From Porphyrobacter sp. TH134 (GTDB taxonomy: Bacteria > Pseudomonadota > Alphaproteobacteria > Sphingomonadales > Sphingomonadaceae), in the NCBI RefSeq assembly GCF_002855495.1, contig NZ_PKRO01000005.1, positions 1 through 64,000 of the forward strand: a stretch of 64,000 nt of DNA, read 5' to 3'. The position numbers were made by a program, and so were the translations under genes. Below the pieces are notes generated by a model. The model did not search any database. It saw only the letters and a list, made by a program, of their open reading frames with translations, and had not been told where the DNA came from. This document shows, in pieces, positions 49,817 through 59,015 of this stretch; the first letter of the stretch is position 1; each line of letters starts with the position of its first letter.

Positions 49817-51340
49817 ATGCAACTGCGCGCAATTCGAATCGCTGGCGGAGTATCGGCCGCCGCTGTGCTGGCCGCCAGCGCCGCTGCGCAACCCGCGCCC
49901 GAAACGGCATCCCAAACCGCACCTCAAACGGCACAGGGCGAGGTGGCGCTCACGATCTACAACAACAACCTCGCGCTGGTGCAGGATGTCCGCCAGATCG
50001 CGATTGCAAACGGCGCTAGCCGGGTGGAGTTTCCCGACGTTTCGGCCCAGATCCAGCCCGAAACGCTCAGCTTTGCAGCGGCCAACACCACGATTGCCGA
50101 ACAGAACTTTGATTACGATCTGCTTACCCCGTCCAAGCTGATGGAAAAGGCGGTCGGCCAGACTGTGACCTTGCTGCGCACCAATCCTGCCACCGGCACT
50201 GAAACGCGCGAGCGAGCGACGGTGCTGTCCACCGCCGGCGGCGTCGTGATCCAGATTGGCGACCGGATCGAGGTGCTGCGCGATGATGGCCTGCCGGTGC
50301 GGGTGATCTTTGACCAGGTGCCGCCAAGTCTGCGCGCGCGGCCCACGCTGTCGGTCAATCTCGCCTCCACCCGCGCAGGCACCCGTCCCGTCTCGCTGCG
50401 CTATCTCACCAGAGGGCTGGGCTGGAGCGCCGATTACGTCGCACTCTATAACGAGGCTGCCGGCACCATCGACATGCAGGGCTGGGTGACGCTGACCAAC
50501 ACGACCGGCACCACCTTCCACAACGCCGACACTGTGCTGGTCGCTGGCAATCCCGCTGCTGGCCAAAATGGCGGGGGCAACGGCTATGGCTATAACGAGC
50601 GCGGCATGACCCGCGCCGGAACCGAAACCGCGGGCCGCGAGCGGCTGGGCGATTTCTACCTCTATCCCATCAGCGGTCGCACCACGGTCGCCAATGCCCA
50701 GACCAAGCAGGTCAGCTTTCTCGATGTGCAGGCCGTGCCAGCGCGCAAGGTCTATTCGGCGACCATCGGCTGGGAGCAGAACGACGAGGAACCCCGTAAT
50801 GCCGAAAGCCGTCTCGCCTTTTCCACCGCGCGCGGATCGAGCCTGGGCGATGCGCTTCCGGCAGGCACGGTGCGGTTCTATCAGCGCGACCGCGAAGGCA
50901 CGCCGCAGTTCATCGGCGAAAACGGGATCGGCCACACCCCGATGGGCAGCGAGCTTTCGCTGGTGACTGGCGAAGCCTTCGACATCACTATCAAGGCCGA
51001 AGTCGAAAAGCGCGAGATGATCACCGCCGCCGAATGGGAACGCAGCGCGCGTTACCGCGTGTTTGAAGGGGGGCGGCAGGTCAGCGAAGTCGAGATTGAT
51101 CGGCCCAAGACATTCTACCGCACCACCATGCGCTACACGCTCACCAACGCCAAGGCCGCCCCGATCGATGTCGAGCTGGCCCAAACCGGCCTCAGCCGCG
51201 GCTGGTGGGGCAATGACACCCGCGTCACCGCCGAAGACATCGTCGGCACGCAGGCCAACGCCGACCGGCGTCAATATGTCGTCCCCGTCCCGGCATCGGG
51301 CGAGCGGGTGATCCGCGTCACCTACGAAACCCGGTATTGA
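49817..51340 (+). CDS. Exported DUF4139-family protein (copy 1)
   Basis: A 507-residue protein with a signal peptide (IRIAGGVSAAAVLAASAAAQP). The body matches DUF4139: LTIYNNNLALVQDVRQI near the N-terminus, then YLTRGLGWSADYVALYN, VTLTNTTGTTFHNADTVLVAGN and a long beta-rich C-terminal half. Function unknown; export and beta-rich character suggest a periplasmic or surface role. ATG 49817 lies after an AAGG-rich stretch. The stop falls beside a second DUF4139 gene with only 11 bases between the stop and its likely ATG, so they form one operon. Confidence 0.85.
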   Translation: MQLRAIRIAGGVSAAAVLAASAAAQPAPETASQTAPQTAQGEVALTIYNNNLALVQDVRQIAIANGASRVEFPDVSAQIQPETLSFAAANTTIAEQNFDYDLLTPSKLMEKAVGQTVTLLRTNPATGTETRERATVLSTAGGVVIQIGDRIEVLRDDGLPVRVIFDQVPPSLRARPTLSVNLASTRAGTRPVSLRYLTRGLGWSADYVALYNEAAGTIDMQGWVTLTNTTGTTFHNADTVLVAGNPAAGQNGGGNGYGYNERGMTRAGTETAGRERLGDFYLYPISGRTTVANAQTKQVSFLDVQAVPARKVYSATIGWEQNDEEPRNAESRLAFSTARGSSLGDALPAGTVRFYQRDREGTPQFIGENGIGHTPMGSELSLVTGEAFDITIKAEVEKREMITAAEWERSARYRVFEGGRQVSEVEIDRPKTFYRTTMRYTLTNAKAAPIDVELAQTGLSRGWWGNDTRVTAEDIVGTQANADRRQYVVPVPASGERVIRVTYETRY

Positions 51341-51351
51341 GGGGCGGGGCG

Positions 51352-52986
51352 ATGCGCTCCGCAATCGTGGGCCGACCGATCCTTGCGCTTGTCGCCATGC
51401 TGGCAGGCGTCGCCGCCCCGCCGCTGGCCGCGCGCGAGGTGGTCGATGCGGCGGCGCCGTCCGACCTGTCGGTTACGATCTACCGCGATCCCGACCGCGC
51501 CCCGGACGCGCCGCTGGCCCGTGACAACCCGCAAGGCTTCGCGATGATCAGCGAAACCCGGCGCGTAACCCTGCCGCCTGGCGAGACGACCATCCGCTTT
51601 GTCGGGGTGGCTGAAGGTATGATCGGGATCTCCGCCATTGTTACGGGCCTGCCGGGCGGCACGATCGAAAAGAACCGCAATACCCAGCTGCTTTCGCCGG
51701 CCGCGCTGGTGGACGGCACGCTGGGCAACCGGGTCACGATCACCCGCACCAACCCGGCCACCGGCGCTGTCACCAGCCAGCAGGCGATCATTCGCACCCG
51801 CGCCGATGGCGGACTGATCTTGCAAAGCGATGCGGGGTTCGAAGCTGTGCGCTGTGCCGGTCTGCCCGAAACCCTGTCATTCAGCCGCATCCCTGCCGGC
51901 CTGTCGGCCAGTCCGGTGTTCTCAGTCGACACGCGCTCGGATACCGGCGGCACTTATGATGTGACGCTGACCTATCTGGCGTGGGGGTTTGACTGGCAGG
52001 CCAATTATGTCGCGCGGCTGGCGCAGCAGGGCGGGGCGGGGGAATTCGGCCTCAGCCTGCTGAGCTGGCTCACCCTCGTCAATGACAACGCGCAGAGCTT
52101 TGATGATGCGCGGCTCCAGATTGTTGCGGGCAAGCTGAACGTGACCAGTGATTACGAAGGGCTTGCCGATCCGCCGCGCGCCGATCCCTTGCGGCTGACC
52201 TGCTACCCGATTGGCAGCACAGCCGCCGGATCGCCGGTCGGCTATCCGCCTCCGCCGCCTCCCCCGCCGCCACCGCCGATGTATGCGCCAGCGCCGATGA
52301 TGGCAGCCGAAGCCGTGGTAGTGACCGGCGCACGCATGCGGGCCGAAAGCGCCGTGGTAACCGCTGCGGAAGAAAATCTTGGCGATCTCAAGCTGTTCCG
52401 TGTGCCCGGCCGGGTGGATGTGGCGGCCAGCGGGATGAAACAGGTCGCCTTTCTCAATCAGCCTGCGGTCAAGGCGCGGTATCTCTATCAGGCGGGATGC
52501 GATCCGGCGGGACGCTTCGATGCCATTGACGCTCAGCCCGTGCCGGCGGGCCTGCTGCTGGTGACCAAAAACGAACAACGGCGCGGTCTTGGCATGGCGC
52601 TGCCGCAAGGCACCATGACCCTCTACGAACCGTCACCGCGCGGCGACGTGCTGGCCGCGACGGCCAATTTGCGCGACTATGCCAGCGGGCAGGAAATCGA
52701 GCTGGAACTGGGGCAAAGCGCGCAGGTATTTGCGCGCTGCGGCGCGATCAGTGCCGATGGCGCTGCCACGGCCCCGCGCCGATGGACCAAAATGCGCGCG
52801 GTGTTCAGCAATGCCAATCCGCATCCTGTGACCATGCGGCTGCGTGTGGGATATGCCGGGCAATCGGACATCCGCTTTCCGGGCCACAAGGTGGTGGTCA
52901 AGAACGGCTATCAGACCGCCGAACTGACCCTGCCTGCCAATAGCGAGCGCAGCATCGATTGGCAGCTTCGTCCGGCAGTGCCCTAG
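51352..52986 (+). CDS. Exported DUF4139-family protein with poly-proline insert (copy 2)
   Basis: About 544 residues, paralogous to the upstream gene in its conserved segments (TIYRDPDRAPDA, TYLAWGFDWQANYVARL, LGDLKLFRVPGRVDVAASGMKQVAFL). It carries a signal peptide (RSAIVGRPILALVAMLAGVAAPPLAA). At the site where copy 1 has a Gly/Asn loop, this copy has 11 consecutive Pro codons (52246-52278), then MYAPAPMM and EAVVVTGARMR. GAGGGGCGGGG precedes the ATG at 51352; a TTG at 51337 overlapping the previous stop is possible but less likely. Function unknown. Confidence 0.83.
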   Translation: MRSAIVGRPILALVAMLAGVAAPPLAAREVVDAAAPSDLSVTIYRDPDRAPDAPLARDNPQGFAMISETRRVTLPPGETTIRFVGVAEGMIGISAIVTGLPGGTIEKNRNTQLLSPAALVDGTLGNRVTITRTNPATGAVTSQQAIIRTRADGGLILQSDAGFEAVRCAGLPETLSFSRIPAGLSASPVFSVDTRSDTGGTYDVTLTYLAWGFDWQANYVARLAQQGGAGEFGLSLLSWLTLVNDNAQSFDDARLQIVAGKLNVTSDYEGLADPPRADPLRLTCYPIGSTAAGSPVGYPPPPPPPPPPPMYAPAPMMAAEAVVVTGARMRAESAVVTAAEENLGDLKLFRVPGRVDVAASGMKQVAFLNQPAVKARYLYQAGCDPAGRFDAIDAQPVPAGLLLVTKNEQRRGLGMALPQGTMTLYEPSPRGDVLAATANLRDYASGQEIELELGQSAQVFARCGAISADGAATAPRRWTKMRAVFSNANPHPVTMRLRVGYAGQSDIRFPGHKVVVKNGYQTAELTLPANSERSIDWQLRPAVP

Positions 52987-53014
52987 GCCATTGGCCCTGC
53001 TGTAGGAAATTTTC

Positions 53015-53029
53015 GTTCCCCACTTGTTC
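53015..53029. promoter_or_regulatory. LexA (SOS) box upstream of recA
   Basis: GTTC-CCCACTT-GTTC at 53015-53029 is an exact alphaproteobacterial LexA operator, 88 bases before the recA ATG. The same spacer length and half-sites occur, in the opposite orientation, before uvrA. Confidence 0.9.
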
Positions 53030-53117
53030 CAATAGAACAAATGCGATACAAGCGTGTCCAAGGGCTTGATTGTCGATACTTCGCAATCGCCCCTAGGCAA
53101 GTGAAGGAGCGCATGCG

Positions 53118-54185
53118 ATGGCTACGCAATTGAAGCTGGTGGAAGAGGACAAGAAAGCCGTGGACCGTCAAAAGGCGCTCGAAGCCGCGCTCGCTCAGAT
53201 CGACCGTGCGTTTGGGAAGGGTTCGGCGATGAAGCTGGGCTCGAAGGAAACGATGCAGGTCGAAGCCATTTCGACCGGGTCGCTGGGTCTGGATATTGCG
53301 CTTGGCATCGGCGGCCTGCCGCGCGGCCGGGTGATTGAGGTTTATGGCCCGGAAAGCTCGGGCAAGACCACGCTGGCGCTGCATGTTATTGCCGAAGCGC
53401 AAAAGACCGGGGGCACTGCCGCCTTCGTCGATGCAGAACACGCGCTTGATCCGGTCTATGCCAAAAAACTGGGCGTCGATATTGACGAGCTGATCGTGTC
53501 GCAGCCCGATACCGGCGAACAGGCGCTGGAGATTGTCGATACGCTGGTGCGTTCAAACGCGATTGATGTGCTGGTGGTCGACTCGGTCGCGGCGCTGGTG
53601 CCGCGCGCGGAAATCGAAGGCGAGATGGGCGATTCGCACGTCGGTCTTCAGGCCCGCTTGATGAGCCAGAGCTTGCGCAAGCTGACCGGTTCGATCAGCC
53701 GTTCGCGCTGCATGGTGATCTTCATCAACCAGCTGCGCATGAAGATCGGGGTGATGTACGGAAATCCGGAGACCACCACCGGCGGCAATGCGCTGAAGTT
53801 CTATGCCAGCGTCCGGCTCGACATCCGCCGCACGGGGCAGATCAAGGACCGCGACGAAATCACCGGCAACGCGACCCGGGTAAAGGTGGTCAAGAACAAG
53901 GTCGCCCCGCCGTTCAAGCAGGTGGAATTCGACATCATGTATGGCGAAGGCATCTCCAAGATTGGCGAGATCATCGATCTGGGCGTCAAGGCAGGCCTGG
54001 TGGAAAAGTCGGGCAGCTGGTTTTCCTATGATTCGATCCGGATCGGGCAGGGCCGCGAAAATGCCAAGACATACCTGCGCGAACACCCTGAGGTTTGCGA
54101 CCGGTTGGAAGCTGCGATCCGCAGCCGCACTGACAAGGTCGCCGAGGAAATGATGGTGGGGCCGGACGCGGACTCCGACGACTGA
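53118..54185 (+). CDS. recA: Recombinase RecA
   Basis: A 355-residue RecA that forms filaments on single-stranded DNA, drives strand exchange and triggers LexA self-cleavage. Walker A is [13 protein letters not shown], Walker B lies in [14 protein letters not shown], loop L1 is in [18 protein letters not shown] and L2 near [25 protein letters not shown]. The C-terminal tail is acidic (GPDADSDD). GAAGGAG at 53103-53109 sits 8 bases before ATG 53118, which rules out the ATG at 53113. Single gene with an SOS box and its own terminator. Confidence 0.99.
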   Translation: MATQLKLVEEDKKAVDRQKALEAALAQIDRAFGKGSAMKLGSKETMQVEAISTGSLGLDIALGIGGLPRGRVIEVYGPESSGKTTLALHVIAEAQKTGGTAAFVDAEHALDPVYAKKLGVDIDELIVSQPDTGEQALEIVDTLVRSNAIDVLVVDSVAALVPRAEIEGEMGDSHVGLQARLMSQSLRKLTGSISRSRCMVIFINQLRMKIGVMYGNPETTTGGNALKFYASVRLDIRRTGQIKDRDEITGNATRVKVVKNKVAPPFKQVEFDIMYGEGISKIGEIIDLGVKAGLVEKSGSWFSYDSIRIGQGRENAKTYLREHPEVCDRLEAAIRSRTDKVAEEMMVGPDADSDD

Positions 54186-54236
54186 TCCTCAAGCGGGCAA
54201 CAGGGGGCGTTGCGCTCCTTGCCCGGAAAACCGTGA

Positions 54237-54277
54237 AGCCGGCCACGCTTCCCTCATTCGGGTAGTGGCCGGCTTTT
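54237..54277 (+). terminator. Rho-independent terminator of recA
   Basis: A 10-bp stem, AGCCGGCCAC at 54237-54246 and GTGGCCGGCT at 54265-54274, with an 18-base loop and TTTT at 54274-54277. It lies 52 bases after the recA stop and isolates recA from alaS. Confidence 0.88.
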
Positions 54278-54436
54278 CGCTGCCGGTTTCAAGCTGAAGC
54301 GTGCCCCTGCCAAACCGTTCCAGGCCCCGTCGTGACCAGCCTTGCCGTGGTCTTGGCCCCATCCAGCCCCCCGTTTGACGCCGCGATTTTGCGCATTCCA
54401 TTGCGAAATCCCCGCGCTTTGCCTAACTGCACCGCC

Positions 54437-57106
54437 ATGACATCGACGAACGACATCCGCCGCTCTTTCCTCGACTATTTCAGCAGGAATGGCCACGCCG
54501 CCACGCCTTCGGCGCCGCTGGTGCCCTACAATGACCCAACGTTGATGTTCGTCAACGCCGGGATGGTGCCGTTCAAGAACGTGTTCACCGGGCTGGAAAC
54601 GCCCGCCTCGCCGCGCGCAGCCTCTTCGCAAAAATGCGTTCGGGCAGGCGGTAAGCATAATGACCTCGACAATGTCGGCTACACTGCGCGCCACCACACT
54701 TTCTTTGAAATGCTTGGGAATTTTTCCTTCGGCGATTACTTCAAGGAACAGGCGATCGAACATGCCTGGACCCTGTTGACGCGCGAATGGGGGCTACCGG
54801 CGGACAAGCTCACCGTCACGGTCTACCACACCGATGACGAAGCCCACGCCCTGTGGCGCAAGATCGCCGGCCTGCCCGACGACCGGATCATCCGCATCGC
54901 GACCTCCGATAACTTCTGGTCGATGGGCGATACTGGCCCCTGCGGCCCGTGTTCGGAGATCTTCTACGATCACGGCGATCATATCTTCGGCGGCCCTCCC
55001 GGCAGCCCGGACGAGGATGGGGACCGTTTTGTCGAGATCTGGAATCTCGTCTTTATGCAATACGAACAGCAGGTTGATGGCACGCGCAGCGACCTGCCCA
55101 AGCCTTCGATCGACACCGGCATGGGGATCGAGCGCGTTGCGGCGGTGCTGCAAGGCGTCCACGACAATTACGACACCGACACCTTCAAGGCCCTGATTTC
55201 GGCCTCGGAATCGTTGACGGGGGTGGCCGCACAGGGCGAGACGGCTGCCAGCCACCGCGTCATTGCGGATCACCTGCGTTCGACCAGCTTCCTGATGGCC
55301 GATGGCGTCCTCCCCTCCAATGAAGGGCGCGGCTATGTGCTGCGCCGGATCATGCGCCGCGCCATGCGCCATGCCCACCTTCTGGGCGCATCCGAGCCGT
55401 TGATGCACCGGCTTGTACCGGCGCTCGTCACCGAAATGGGCCAGGCCTATCCCGAGCTTGTCCGCGGGCAGGCGTTGATTGCCGAAGTGCTAGAACGTGA
55501 AGAAACGCAGTTCCGCCGCACGCTCGACAAGGGGCTGAAACTGCTTGATGAAGCCACCGTTGACCTCACCAGCGGCGGCCAGCTTGATGGTGAAATTGCA
55601 TTCCGTCTCTATGACACTTTCGGCTTCCCCTATGACCTGACCGAAGATGCCTTGCGCGCCCGCGACATCGGGGTTGACCGCGCTGGGTTCGACACGGCGA
55701 TGGCGCGGCAAAAGGCCGCTGCACGCGCTGCGTGGAAAGGCAGCGGCGATGCGGCATCGGGCGAAGTCTGGTTCGACATTGCCGAGCGCGAAGGCGCCAG
55801 CGAGTTTACCGGCTATGCTGCAACAAGCGGTGAAGGCCGGGTGGTCGCTATCGTCAAGGGCGGGGTTGAAGTCGCCAGCGCGCAGGCCGGTGAAGATGTC
55901 GTCATCCTCACCAATCAGACGCCGTTCTATGGCGAGAGCGGCGGACAAACCGGTGATGCTGGCACAATGACCAACCCTGCCGGGCTCAAGGCCACCGTTA
56001 CCGATACGGCCAAGCCGCTCGGCCGCCTGCATGCGCACAATACCCGGATTGAAGGGGGCCAGATTGCGGTTGGCGATACGGTGGAACTGAAGGTCGATAC
56101 CGATCGCCGTGACCGGATCCGCGCCAACCATTCGGCAACCCACCTCGTCCACGCGGCGCTGCGCAACCGCCTCGGCGGGCATGTCACGCAAAAGGGCAGC
56201 ATGGTCGCCGAAGAGCGGCTGCGCTTCGATTTCTCGCACCCGGTCGCGCTCACGCCGGATGATATCGCGGCCATCGAGGCCGAAGTGAACGCCGAAATCC
56301 GCGCCAATGAGGCTGTCAGCACACGGTTGATGACCCCCGATGATGCGGTGGCGGCAGGCGCATTGGCCCTGTTCGGCGAGAAATACGGCGACGAAGTGCG
56401 CGTGCTGGCGATGGGCCGGTCGGGCAAGGAAGGGCGCAGCTACTCGGTCGAACTGTGCGGCGGTACCCATGTGCGGGCGACGGGCGATATCGGGATATTC
56501 CGGATCGTGTCGGAAAGCGCGGTGTCTTCGGGCATTCGCCGGATCGAGGCGCTGACCGGTGAAGCCGCTCGCGCATGGCTGGTCGCGCGCGAAGAGGCGT
56601 TGAAGTCAGCGGCAAGCGTAATCCGTGCAACCCCGGAAGACGTGCCGGCCCGCCTGGCTGCGCTTCTGGACGAACGCAAGCGGTTGGAAAAGGAGCTGGC
56701 CGAGGCGAAGAAGGCGCTGGCACTTGGCGGTGGCGGCGCAGGCGGGTCGGCCGCTTCGGCTGATGAAATTGTGGCTGGTGTCACGTTCAGCGGACAGGTG
56801 CTCGAAGGGCTTGATCCCAAGGAACTGCGACCGCTGCTCGATGCAGCCAAGCAGCGGATGGGATCCGGCGTGGCGACGATTATCGCGGTCAATGATGGCA
56901 AGGCGAGCATTGCTGCGGCTGTAACGGATGATCTGACTTCGCGGTTCAGCGCGGTCGATCTGGTGCGCGCCGGCGTGGAGGCGCTGGGCGGCAAGGGCGG
57001 CGGCGGCCGGGCTGACATGGCGCAGGGCGGCGGGCCAGACGGCGCCAAGGCGGCCGATGCACTGGCGGCGGCGAAAGCAGCGTTGCTCGCACATTCTGCG
57101 GCCTAG
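54437..57106 (+). CDS. alaS: Alanine-tRNA ligase
   Basis: An 889-residue class II synthetase that charges tRNA-Ala. The catalytic domain begins [19 protein letters not shown], with motif 2-like [28 protein letters not shown]. The editing domain has the zinc-binding [11 protein letters not shown] and [11 protein letters not shown]. The C-terminal region has a coiled-coil-like [25 protein letters not shown] and a Gly-rich end. ATG 54437 is chosen over a longer in-frame start at 54332 lying in low-quality sequence. Length is normal. Confidence 0.98.
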   Translation: MTSTNDIRRSFLDYFSRNGHAATPSAPLVPYNDPTLMFVNAGMVPFKNVFTGLETPASPRAASSQKCVRAGGKHNDLDNVGYTARHHTFFEMLGNFSFGDYFKEQAIEHAWTLLTREWGLPADKLTVTVYHTDDEAHALWRKIAGLPDDRIIRIATSDNFWSMGDTGPCGPCSEIFYDHGDHIFGGPPGSPDEDGDRFVEIWNLVFMQYEQQVDGTRSDLPKPSIDTGMGIERVAAVLQGVHDNYDTDTFKALISASESLTGVAAQGETAASHRVIADHLRSTSFLMADGVLPSNEGRGYVLRRIMRRAMRHAHLLGASEPLMHRLVPALVTEMGQAYPELVRGQALIAEVLEREETQFRRTLDKGLKLLDEATVDLTSGGQLDGEIAFRLYDTFGFPYDLTEDALRARDIGVDRAGFDTAMARQKAAARAAWKGSGDAASGEVWFDIAEREGASEFTGYAATSGEGRVVAIVKGGVEVASAQAGEDVVILTNQTPFYGESGGQTGDAGTMTNPAGLKATVTDTAKPLGRLHAHNTRIEGGQIAVGDTVELKVDTDRRDRIRANHSATHLVHAALRNRLGGHVTQKGSMVAEERLRFDFSHPVALTPDDIAAIEAEVNAEIRANEAVSTRLMTPDDAVAAGALALFGEKYGDEVRVLAMGRSGKEGRSYSVELCGGTHVRATGDIGIFRIVSESAVSSGIRRIEALTGEAARAWLVAREEALKSAASVIRATPEDVPARLAALLDERKRLEKELAEAKKALALGGGGAGGSAASADEIVAGVTFSGQVLEGLDPKELRPLLDAAKQRMGSGVATIIAVNDGKASIAAAVTDDLTSRFSAVDLVRAGVEALGGKGGGGRADMAQGGGPDGAKAADALAAAKAALLAHSAA

Positions 57107-57116
57107 AGCGCTGGTT

Positions 57117-57138
57117 AGCGTTCGCTGATCGGAACGCT
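57117..57138. terminator. Possible short terminator hairpin after alaS
   Basis: AGCGTTC at 57117-57123 pairs with GAACGCT at 57132-57138 across an 8-base loop, 10 bases after the alaS stop, followed only by TTT. It lies between convergent genes and could serve both weakly. Confidence 0.45.
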
Positions 57139-57202
57139 TTGCCATCGTGTCAGCGGCTTGCAGGAAGCACAGCGGGCATGGCGACTCAGTCGCGGTGACT
57201 GG

Positions 57203-58984
57203 CTAAGTGGCTGTGCGGTCCTGAAGCGACAGCGAGGTGCGCAATTTGGGCTTCTCACTCAACCCCCCATCGCGCTCCAGCTGTTCGCGGAACTCGTCGC
57301 GCTTGGCATGGATCGACGCGATCACCGGGCCCATCGCGACGCCGATATCCACCAATACTGCCTCTGAAAGCTGGAGCGAGCTTTCCAGTGTTTCGGGCAC
57401 CGCATGGCTGGCTCCGGCACGGTACAATGCCGCCGCGTGATCGGTGTCCCGCGCGCGGGCCACGATCAGCAGGTCGGGGTAGGTTTGGCGGAGTTTGGCA
57501 ACCAGCCGCTGGGCCAACACCGGTTCGTCCATTGTCAGCACGACAGCGGGCGCGGTTTCCACCCCCAGCCGTGTCAGCGCATCACCGCGCGCCGCGTCCC
57601 CGAAGGTTGCTCGGTACCCATCGCGCTTGGCTACGGCGATCAGATCAGGGTTGGTGTCGATCATGACATAGGATTTGGCGTGGGTTTGCATCATGTCGGC
57701 AACAAGGCGTCCCACGCGGCCGCCACCGACGATGATCGTGCGCGGTTCGTCAGTGTCGCTGGCGGCAGTCGGCTCTGCCACTCCGTCGACCCGCCGCGCC
57801 AGGCCAGCGCCGAGCTTGGCGAGCACAGGGGTGATCGTCAGTCCGATAGCGGTCACGGTCTGCCAAAAGCGCGCGGTTTCCGTGTCCAGCACCAGCGCGC
57901 TTGTGGCGGCGGCCAGTACGATCAGCGTGGTTTCACTGGGACTTGCCATCAGCACGCCGGTTTCTGCCGCCGTGCCGCGCCGCGCCCCCATCAAGCGCAG
58001 CAGGATGCCGGTAACCAGCGCCTTGAACGTCAGCACCCCGACCACTGCCAGCGCGAAGGAGCCCAGATTTGTCAGAATATCGAACAGGTCGATACTCATG
58101 CCGACGGTGATGAGAAACACGCCGAGGGCCAGGCCCTTGAACGGCTCCATGATCAGTTCGACCTCGGTATGGTACTCGGTCTCGGCGATCAGCAGGCCGG
58201 CGATCAGCGCGCCAACGATGGGCGAGAGACCGACCAGCGCGGTCGCAAGGCTCGCGCCGATCACCACCAGCAAGGATGCGGCCAGGAACAGTTCAGGGCT
58301 TTTGGTGCGGGCCGCCTGCGCAAACAGACGGGGCAGGGCCACGCGGCCGGCCACAAGCAGCACGGCGACCACCAACCCGCCTTGCCACAGGGTTTCGATC
58401 AGACCTTCCCAGCCTTCACCCTGCGCATTGGGCGCCAGCGCGCCGAGGATGAAGATGATCGGGACGATGATGATGTCTTCGAACAACAGCATCGACAGCG
58501 CCGCGCGGCCGACAGGCGTGCGGGTGCCCGAAATCGGCAAAACAATCGCGGTGGACGAGAATGCCAAAGCAAAGCCCAGTGCGAGCGCAGCCGTGAAGTT
58601 CAATGGCTCCGCCAGCCCGACAAACAGCGCCAATGCGCTGCCGCTGATCAGCACTTCAAGCGCGCCCAGCCCAAACACCAATTTGCGCATCTGCCACAGA
58701 CGGTTGAACGAAAGTTCCAGCCCGATCGCAAACAGCAGCAAAACGATGCCAAAATCAGCGAAGGGTGTCAGCGCTTCGGGATTGGTGATCGTTATATGTT
58801 CGAGCCACGGAACGCGCGGCACCAGCGAGCCGAGGCCAAACGGGCCGACGGCGACGCCGATCAGGATGAAACCGATGATGGGCGTAATGCGAAAGCGGGC
58901 GAAGACCGGAATCACGATTCCCGCTGCGCCAAGGATTACCAGCGCATCGGACAGGAATGGGGTAATGGTCAGTTCGCCAGCCAC
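57203..58984 (-). CDS. Kef/RosB-type monovalent cation:proton antiporter with TrkA-N domain
   Basis: A 593-residue CPA2 antiporter. About 12 hydrophobic segments fill residues 10-390, with the family stretches GFILIGVAVGPFGLG, FADFGIVLLLFAIGLELSF and ALGFALAFSSTAIVLP. A cytosolic TrkA-N/RCK domain follows (about 410-530) with the nucleotide motif TIIVGGGRVGRLVADMM. Members exchange K+ or Na+ for H+, and Kef-type members are gated by glutathione adducts; which ion applies here is unknown. The C-terminal 40 residues are charged. Convergent with alaS. Confidence 0.93.
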   Translation of the reverse strand: MAGELTITPFLSDALVILGAAGIVIPVFARFRITPIIGFILIGVAVGPFGLGSLVPRVPWLEHITITNPEALTPFADFGIVLLLFAIGLELSFNRLWQMRKLVFGLGALEVLISGSALALFVGLAEPLNFTAALALGFALAFSSTAIVLPISGTRTPVGRAALSMLLFEDIIIVPIIFILGALAPNAQGEGWEGLIETLWQGGLVVAVLLVAGRVALPRLFAQAARTKSPELFLAASLLVVIGASLATALVGLSPIVGALIAGLLIAETEYHTEVELIMEPFKGLALGVFLITVGMSIDLFDILTNLGSFALAVVGVLTFKALVTGILLRLMGARRGTAAETGVLMASPSETTLIVLAAATSALVLDTETARFWQTVTAIGLTITPVLAKLGAGLARRVDGVAEPTAASDTDEPRTIIVGGGRVGRLVADMMQTHAKSYVMIDTNPDLIAVAKRDGYRATFGDAARGDALTRLGVETAPAVVLTMDEPVLAQRLVAKLRQTYPDLLIVARARDTDHAAALYRAGASHAVPETLESSLQLSEAVLVDIGVAMGPVIASIHAKRDEFREQLERDGGLSEKPKLRTSLSLQDRTAT

Positions 58985-59015
58985 GCCGGAGACCTAGCGC
59001 GCGCAGGCCGGGCTG

